Assembly (NCBI GenBank): GCA_965652545.1 | Contig: CBFGWV010000060.1 | Location: 1-19,892, forward strand | DNA from: CBFGWV01 sp965652545 | GTDB taxonomy: Bacteria > Pseudomonadota > Gammaproteobacteria > Competibacterales > Competibacteraceae | DNA length: 19,892 bases | Reading direction: 5' to 3' | Shown here: piece by piece, positions 15,201 to 19,892 of the stretch | How the letters are laid out: each line of letters opens with the position of its first letter | How positions within the stretch are numbered: the first letter of the stretch is position 1 | The notes under the pieces: model-generated | What the model was told of the DNA's origin: nothing | Database searches by the model: none | Seen by the model: the letters and a program-made list of their open reading frames with translations, nothing else | Translations under genes and position numbers: made by a program

Positions 15201-16309
15201 CATGCTGGATAGATCGCCCCGAGGATCCGTGAGCCTCGGGCGCCAGTAACGGCCGGTAGGTTTCCCGGCAGCCCAGCCAGTGTCCTGGCCGCGAGCCATG
15301 CGAAGCCGACGGCTTCGACAAAATCGGGATCCACGCCATAAGCGGCGGTTGACTCCACCGGTATGGCGCCCATAGCACGTTTCAATGCGCTCATCAGTGC
15401 CGCATTGTGGATACCGCCTCCGCAAACCAGCAGCCGCGCCGGTTCCGCAGCTTTTGCTGCGTCGGCTACGGACCGCGCTGTAAGCTCAGCCAGGGTTGCC
15501 TGGACCACTGTAGGGCCGAGTGGCTGTCCGAAATCGGTCAGGTGCGTCTGCAACCACGCAAGATTGAACAATTCCGGCCCGGTACTTTTAGGCGGCTTAC
15601 GTTGGAAGTAACGTTCCTTCATGAGGTGGGCAAGCAGGGCTTCATCGGCATCCGCGGAGGCGGCCCACTGGCCACCGGCATCGTAGCGGCCACCGTGATG
15701 GCGGCGATACCAAGCGTCCATCAGCGTATTGGCCGGCCCGGTATCGAATCCCGTTACCGCCTCAGGCCGATTGGCCGGCAGAATGCTGATATTGCCAATA
15801 CCGCCGAGGTTGGCGACGACACGGTCCTCCAATGGGTTGGCAAACAACGCTTGATGGAAACCTGGTGCCAGCGGCGCCGCCTGGCCGCCGGCGGCCAGAT
15901 CGCGACGGCGGAAGTCCGCAACGGTTGTGATCCCGGTCAGTTCGGCCAACAGCGCCGGGTTACCCAGTTGCACGGTATAGGCAGGGACGGCATGGGGGGC
16001 ATGTCGAACGGTCTGTCCGTGGCACCCTATCGCTTTGATCGCCGAGGCGGGGTGCCCTGTATCGGCGATCAGTCGGTTGATGACGGTGGCATAGGCTGTG
16101 GCCAGAAGAGCATCCAGCGTGGCCACCATGTGCAAGTTGTCTTGGCGACCGGCGGCCACATCGTTGATGAGCTCGGCCAAGGGCAGTTCAAAGGGAACGC
16201 TTGTAGTAGCCAGCGTTTGCGGGCCGGTCGCTGAGAACGCCACCAATGCTACGTCGATACCATCGACGCTGGTGCCACTCATGACACCGCAAAACAGCGA
16301 TTGGCTCAC
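15200..16309 (-). CDS. anmK: Anhydro-N-acetylmuramic acid kinase AnmK
   Basis: AnmK opens and phosphorylates 1,6-anhydro-MurNAc to MurNAc-6-phosphate with ATP, recycling wall fragments released by lytic transglycosylases. The 369-residue product equals the E. coli length. Motifs are the N-terminal GVMSGTSVDGIDVALV (8-23), GCHGQTVRH, NLGGIGNIS, GFDTGPANTLMDAW and VCGGGIHNAALM. The GTG start at 16309 overlaps the peptidase stop by 4 bases; the frame is open to 16363, but only the shorter form aligns with the family. It is the second gene of a peptidase-anmK operon, as in Pseudomonas. Its 3' end touches the hairpin shared with erpA. Confidence 0.96.
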   Translation of the reverse strand: MSQSLFCGVMSGTSVDGIDVALVAFSATGPQTLATTSVPFELPLAELINDVAAGRQDNLHMVATLDALLATAYATVINRLIADTGHPASAIKAIGCHGQTVRHAPHAVPAYTVQLGNPALLAELTGITTVADFRRRDLAAGGQAAPLAPGFHQALFANPLEDRVVANLGGIGNISILPANRPEAVTGFDTGPANTLMDAWYRRHHGGRYDAGGQWAASADADEALLAHLMKERYFQRKPPKSTGPELFNLAWLQTHLTDFGQPLGPTVVQATLAELTARSVADAAKAAEPARLLVCGGGIHNAALMSALKRAMGAIPVESTAAYGVDPDFVEAVGFAWLAARTLAGLPGNLPAVTGARGSRILGAIYPA

Positions 16310-17784
16310 TGATTGCTCTGGGCCACACGGATCATGCTGGCGGCATCCAGCCGTGCTACCCATTGGGCAGTCTGCTGGCGAAAATCGGCAAGATACTTCT
16401 CCTCCAGCGGCATGTTCGGCAACTGAACCTTTACTGGATCCACGTGTTCACCGTCGATGCGAAACTCATAATGCAAGTGTGGGCCGGTGGCCATTCCACT
16501 GGAGCCCACGTAACCGATGATCTGCCCCTGCTCCACGCGCTCCCCTCGGCTCAGCCCGCGCGCGAATCCGTTCATATGGGCATACAAGGTTGAATAGCGT
16601 GTCCCGTGCTGAAGGACTATGGTGTTTCCGTAGCCGCCCTGGCGGCCGATGAAGCTCACCACGCCATCGCCCGAGGCTTTGATCGGCGTACCGGTGGCGG
16701 CGGCATAATCGACCCCTTTGTGAGGGCGTTTTACACCCAGTACGGGATGAAGGCGGTTGGGTTGAAAGTGACTGCTCACGCGGCGGAAGTCCACAGGTGA
16801 GCGCAGGAACGAGCGGCGCATGCTATTGCCTTCCGGCGTGAAGTAGTGCACGCGCCCGTCAGGATCCTCATAACGGACTGCTCTATACGTCTTGCCGCGG
16901 TTGATGAACTCCGCTGCCAGGATGGCCCGATCGCCGATCTTCTCACCGCCCACCAACGCCTCTTCATGGACGACGACGAATCCGTCGCCCGGCTGGATGT
17001 CCAGGGCGAAATCGATATCCCAACCAAAAAGCTGCGCCAGTTCGAGGATGAGCTTGTCGCTCATGCCTGCGTCGAGCCCTGTCTTATAAAACGAACCGCT
17101 GATGGTTCCGTTACGCACCGCGATGCGCTTTTCGACATCTTCAGACAGGCGTTCGGCCTCGAATCCCTCCAGCGCACGGCTGATGCGCAACCGTTCGATG
17201 GGGCTGATCTGCTGCTCCAACTGCAGAATCTTGCCATCGGTGTCTGCGAGGATGCGCAGATGCTGGCCCGGTCTTAGCGCCTCGAGGCTGCCGACATCGT
17301 CGTTGGAATCGATGAGCACATACAGCTCGTTGCCCCTGAGACTCAGGCGGGAGAGGATCGATGACAATGTATCGCCATCGGCAACATCGGCTTCCAGCCA
17401 GCGTGGCAGATCGGCATCCATGACAACGGGCGCAGCAGCGACGGTGGCCACCACCTTCTCGTCGGGACGCGCTATGCCCATACCATCGGCAGTGGGCGAC
17501 TCCCAGTTCAACGTGGTGGGAGATCGCAGCGCGTCGAGTGTACCGAGCGACCCCATTGCCAGCGGTACCGAGTTCACGGCGGTAGCCGCCTTCTCCAAAG
17601 AGGGCAGTACGAGCCGATGCTCCACACCTGCGGTTGCGAGGGCGGCCGGCCAGTTCTGCATGACCGCCATCGTTACGGCGGCAAGTGTGCAGATGCTGCC
17701 CAAGCCGAGCACGGCGACCTTGAGCCAGGTCCGTTTGCGCCGCTTCGGGCGAAACGTAACCTGTAGATGGGGATCCAATTTCAT
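16306..17784 (-). CDS. Peptidoglycan DD-metallopeptidase, M23 family (MepM-like)
   Basis: The 492-residue product has a basic N-terminus (RPKRRKRTW), one transmembrane helix (about 21-42), a LysM/OapA-like region (about 133-185), a linker, and a C-terminal M23 lysostaphin-like domain (about 350-448). Zinc ligands are His355 and Asp359 in HKGVDYA, and His438 in HLHYEF, with His403 and His436 also catalytic. Such enzymes cut peptide cross-links in peptidoglycan to let the wall expand. ATG at 17784 was chosen: a good promoter candidate ends about 32 bases upstream, and longer starts would lie across it. anmK follows with a 4-base overlap, linking wall cutting to fragment recycling. The gene is divergent from tyrS. 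Confidence 0.94.
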   Translation of the reverse strand: MKLDPHLQVTFRPKRRKRTWLKVAVLGLGSICTLAAVTMAVMQNWPAALATAGVEHRLVLPSLEKAATAVNSVPLAMGSLGTLDALRSPTTLNWESPTADGMGIARPDEKVVATVAAAPVVMDADLPRWLEADVADGDTLSSILSRLSLRGNELYVLIDSNDDVGSLEALRPGQHLRILADTDGKILQLEQQISPIERLRISRALEGFEAERLSEDVEKRIAVRNGTISGSFYKTGLDAGMSDKLILELAQLFGWDIDFALDIQPGDGFVVVHEEALVGGEKIGDRAILAAEFINRGKTYRAVRYEDPDGRVHYFTPEGNSMRRSFLRSPVDFRRVSSHFQPNRLHPVLGVKRPHKGVDYAAATGTPIKASGDGVVSFIGRQGGYGNTIVLQHGTRYSTLYAHMNGFARGLSRGERVEQGQIIGYVGSSGMATGPHLHYEFRIDGEHVDPVKVQLPNMPLEEKYLADFRQQTAQWVARLDAASMIRVAQSNQ

Positions 17785-17815
17785 TAAGCTTGTGTCCCGA
17801 TTGCAAACGCCGGTA

Positions 17816-17844
17816 AATCTAGCGGCACAATCCAGCAGGGTCAA
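17816..17844 (-). promoter_or_regulatory. Candidate sigma-70 promoter for the M23 peptidase-anmK operon
   Basis: On the - strand, TTGACC (17844-17839), a 17-base spacer and TAGATT (17821-17816) resemble -35 and -10 elements (5/6 and 4/6 matches). The -10 lies 31 bases before the chosen peptidase start, giving a short leader and supporting that start. Confidence 0.5.
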
Positions 17845-17897
17845 ATGTCGACTGACATTAATTTCTTGGCGTATCAACAAGTTGCGCCGCATTGTTG

Positions 17898-17941
17898 TTG
17901 GATATTTGCCAATATTGTTGTGTCATGACGACAATATCCAA
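17898..17941. repeat. Nested inverted repeats upstream of tyrS
   Basis: An outer perfect 8-bp repeat, TTGGATAT (17898-17905) with ATATCCAA (17934-17941), encloses an inner 10-bp stem with one wobble pair (17912-17921 with 17928-17937) and loop GTCATG. The two pairings share bases 17934-17937, so they exclude each other. A further palindrome, CAATATTG (17910-17917), overlaps them. The region is much more AT-rich than its surroundings. It may be an operator or a leader structure; the role is unknown. Confidence 0.5.
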
Positions 17942-17948
17942 GAGCAAC

Positions 17949-17962
17949 CCCCGTCAGCGGGG
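17949..17962 (+). other. Small hairpin just before tyrS
   Basis: CCCCG and CGGGG form a 5-bp stem around loop TCAG, ending 20 bases before the tyrS start. It could influence translation of tyrS. No T-box features (such as a specifier loop or the T-box sequence) are seen, as expected for a gammaproteobacterium. Confidence 0.35.
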
Positions 17963-17982
17963 ATACCGGGACAGGTCTTGAC

Positions 17983-19191
17983 ATGGTCGAAATCGACGAA
18001 CAACTGGGCATCATCAAACGTGGTGCTGAAGAGCTGCTGATTGAGAACGAACTGCGTGAGCGGCTCAAGGAGGGGCGTCCGTTGCGGGTGAAGGCCGGTT
18101 TCGATCCGACTGCGCCGGATCTTCATCTGGGGCACACCGTACTCATCAACAAACTGAGACAGTTCCAGGATCTGGGGCACCGTGTGCAGTTTCTCATTGG
18201 AGATTTCACCGGCATGATCGGTGATCCCACCGGGAAGAACGTCACACGCAAGCCCCTGACACGTGACGATGTGGTTGCCAACGCGGCAACCTATCAGGAG
18301 CAAGTATTCAAGATCCTCGACCCTGAGCGTACCGAGGTGCTCTTCAATTCCGCCTGGAGCAGCAAACTCAGTCCTGAGCAACTGATACAACTGGCCGCCA
18401 AACACACGGTGGCGCGCATGCTGGAACGTGACGATTTCGCCAAGCGCTATGCGAGCGGCCAGCCGATCGCCATCCACGAGTTTCTCTACCCCCTCCTGCA
18501 GGGCTACGACTCGGTCGCGATGAAGAGCGATGTCGAGCTCGGCGGCACCGACCAGAAGTTCAACCTGTTGGTGGGGCGAGAGCTGCAGCGCCACTACGGT
18601 CAGCCCGCGCAGATCGTGTTGACCATGCCTATATTGGAAGGGACCGACGGTGCCCAGAAGATGTCGAAGTCCCTGGGCAACTATATAGGCATCAAAGAAG
18701 CGCCGGATGAGATGTTCGGAAAGCTGATGTCCATCTCTGACTCTTTGATGTGGCGTTACTTCGAGTTGCTCAGTCTACGCCCTTTGGCCGACATCAAGGC
18801 ATTGCGGGATCGTGTCGATGCCGGATTGAACCCGCGCGATGCCAAGTTCGAGCTCGGGCGAGAGCTCGTCGATCGCTTCCACGGCGCCGGCATGGGCGAG
18901 GCCGCCCAGCATGCGTTCATCGATCGGTTCCAGAAAGGTGCGCTGCCGGAAGATCTGCCCGAGGTATCGATCGCGGCCGAGGGGGGCATCCTGCTCCCGC
19001 AATTGTTGAAAGAGGCCGGGCTGACCGCCAGCACGTCCGAGGCTCTGCGTATGATCGGCCAGGGTGCGGTAAGGCTCGATGGAGAGCGGGCGGATGACAA
19101 GGGGCTGACGATCGCGGCTGGAACGACATTGGTGGTGCAGGTCGGCAAGCGACGTTTCGCGCGCGTTCAAGTACTTGCGAAGGCAAGCTGA
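17983..19191 (+). CDS. tyrS: Tyrosyl-tRNA synthetase TyrS
   Basis: TyrS attaches tyrosine to tRNA-Tyr. The 402-residue product is a class I synthetase with the HIGH motif as HLGH (48-51), the KMSKS motif intact (226-230), and a C-terminal S4-type RNA-binding domain (about 335-400). The sequence DPTAPDLHLGHTVLINKLRQ is that of the TyrZ-like group, as in Pseudomonas tyrZ, rather than the E. coli TyrS group. ATG at 17983 follows a modest AGGT-type ribosome binding site. It is divergent from the M23 peptidase and sits about 30 bases before the rRNA P1 promoter, so readthrough into the rRNA operon is possible unless blocked; no terminator with a T run follows its stop. Confidence 0.97.
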   Translation: MVEIDEQLGIIKRGAEELLIENELRERLKEGRPLRVKAGFDPTAPDLHLGHTVLINKLRQFQDLGHRVQFLIGDFTGMIGDPTGKNVTRKPLTRDDVVANAATYQEQVFKILDPERTEVLFNSAWSSKLSPEQLIQLAAKHTVARMLERDDFAKRYASGQPIAIHEFLYPLLQGYDSVAMKSDVELGGTDQKFNLLVGRELQRHYGQPAQIVLTMPILEGTDGAQKMSKSLGNYIGIKEAPDEMFGKLMSISDSLMWRYFELLSLRPLADIKALRDRVDAGLNPRDAKFELGRELVDRFHGAGMGEAAQHAFIDRFQKGALPEDLPEVSIAAEGGILLPQLLKEAGLTASTSEALRMIGQGAVRLDGERADDKGLTIAAGTTLVVQVGKRRFARVQVLAKAS

Positions 19192-19221
19192 AGAAAATAC
19201 GCAGAAGTTCATTACAGGGTG

Positions 19222-19249
19222 TTGACACCCACTCAGAAGTGCATAGAAT
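19222..19249 (+). promoter_or_regulatory. rRNA promoter P1
   Basis: A perfect -35, TTGACA (19222-19227), a 16-base spacer and TAGAAT (19244-19249) make a strong sigma-70 promoter. A GC-rich discriminator (GCGCACC) follows, typical of stringently controlled rRNA promoters. AT-rich sequence upstream could serve as an UP element. The -35 overlaps a dyad, GGGTGT (19217-19222) and ACACCC (19225-19230). Confidence 0.85.
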
Positions 19250-19349
19250 GCGCACCTCGCCTGGCATGAACGACACGGGCGGCGGGGTCGGAAGGCCCGC
19301 AGCTGCTGAGGAGTCGGGAGTATCGGGGAGGCGCTAGGAAACAAAGCGC

Positions 19350-19377
19350 TTGCAGGATGAAAGGGGGTGTGTATAAT
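19350..19377 (+). promoter_or_regulatory. rRNA promoter P2
   Basis: TTGCAG (19350-19355), a 16-base spacer and a perfect TATAAT (19372-19377) form a second strong promoter, 128 bases downstream of P1. The following GGGCGCCCC is again GC-rich. Tandem P1 and P2 promoters are usual in gammaproteobacterial rRNA operons. Confidence 0.82.
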
Positions 19378-19387
19378 GGGCGCCCCG

Positions 19388-19409
19388 CCGAAGCCTGAAG
19401 GGGTTTCGG
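19388..19409 (+). promoter_or_regulatory. rRNA leader boxB-like hairpin
   Basis: CCGAAGCC (19388-19395) pairs with GGTTTCGG (19402-19409), with one G-U pair, around a 6-base loop. It sits just before boxA, where boxB lies in E. coli rRNA leaders. Confidence 0.6.
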
Positions 19410-19412
19410 AAG

Positions 19413-19425
19413 TGATCTTTAACAA
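19413..19425 (+). promoter_or_regulatory. rRNA antitermination boxA
   Basis: TGATCTTTAACAA differs from the E. coli rRNA boxA (TGCTCTTTAACAA) at one base. NusB-NusE bind boxA RNA so that RNA polymerase can read through Rho sites in the long rRNA operon. A boxC-like TGTGTGGG follows at 19441-19448, as in E. coli. Confidence 0.9.
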
Positions 19426-19488
19426 TGTGATTGAATGGCTTGTGTGGGGGTTTGTTCCCTCGGACGCGAGTAGGGTTTTAGGACCTGA

Positions 19489-19542
19489 AGGTGTTCAAGG
19501 CGAACAACCTCCTGCGACATCCGCGAGAGCGGGTGTTACAGG
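19489..19542 (+). other. Hairpins in 16S rRNA leader
   Basis: Two hairpins stand back to back. The first pairs AGGTGTTC (19489-19496) with GAACAACCT (19502-19510), with one bulge. The second has 14-base arms (19511-19524 and 19529-19542) with a GAGA tetraloop, two G-U pairs and one mismatch. They belong to the rRNA leader and may help fold or process the 16S precursor. The rest of the 19192-19576 stretch holds no gene; it carries P1, P2, boxB, boxA, boxC and these hairpins. Confidence 0.6.
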
Positions 19543-19576
19543 AAGGACTCGTCGACTCAAAGCTTTAAGTAGTTTT

Positions 19577-19892
<316 letters not shown>

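Noticed and set aside
15407..16234. 275-residue open frame on the + strand opposite anmK
   Set aside because: It mirrors a fully conserved anmK gene, shows no recognised motif and fits the long spurious frames common in GC-rich DNA.
17785..17982. T-box leader before tyrS
   Set aside because: No T-box sequence or specifier stem is seen; T-boxes are not typical of gammaproteobacteria.
17102..18040. 312-residue open frame on the + strand opposite the M23 peptidase, running into tyrS
   Set aside because: It lies antisense to a well-supported gene, crosses both promoters and has a composition of Ser and Arg runs typical of shadow frames.

Overview
The window reads as a chromosomal segment of a GC-rich gammaproteobacterium. 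The evidence is a gammaproteobacterial 16S rRNA start at the right edge, the gene order argC, erpA, anmK, M23 peptidase, tyrS, rrn (the order I recall in Pseudomonas), and many GTG and TTG starts. The 16S fragment and codon style suggest a member of the Chromatiales or Ectothiorhodospiraceae, but this is inference and not firm. There is no sign of phage, transposon, integron or CRISPR. Nearly every gene belongs to a recognisable family.

Layout from left to right. Bases 1-60 hold a hairpin repeat cut by the window edge. thiL (thiamine-phosphate kinase) follows from a TTG start. Then comes a tight + strand operon of six genes: metY (homocysteine synthesis), a membrane-anchored thermonuclease-family protein, a STAS-fused MlaE-type permease, its ATPase, an MCE (MlaD-type) protein and a PqiC-like lipoprotein. 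The last four together form a complete envelope lipid transporter. Their starts overlap or nearly abut the preceding stops, so the operon is probably translationally coupled.

The middle section (6.4-13.6 kb) is mixed. On the - strand lie an MHYT sensor with a broken GGDEF domain and a DUF3750 protein overlapping a small lytic transglycosylase. A DUF4743 Nudix hydrolase runs on the + strand. A LysR-family regulator is divergent from a DUF1127 small protein across a palindrome-rich control region. A MoxR ATPase and VWA protein form a two-gene - strand operon.

The right section is a conserved core block. argC and erpA run on the + strand and meet anmK and the M23 endopeptidase (- strand) at a perfect 15-bp hairpin. 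AnmK recycles anhydro-MurNAc released by cell-wall turnover, so its coupling to a peptidoglycan hydrolase makes sense. tyrS is divergent from the peptidase across an AT-rich region with nested inverted repeats. Downstream of tyrS is an rRNA operon leader with two tandem promoters, a boxB-like hairpin, boxA, boxC and processing hairpins, followed by the first 316 bases of 16S rRNA.

I found no clearly new multi-gene system. The most worthwhile leads are the bipartite hairpin repeat at the left edge, the LysR/DUF1127 control region, the degenerate MHYT-GGDEF protein, the DUF3750-transglycosylase pair and the nested repeats upstream of tyrS.
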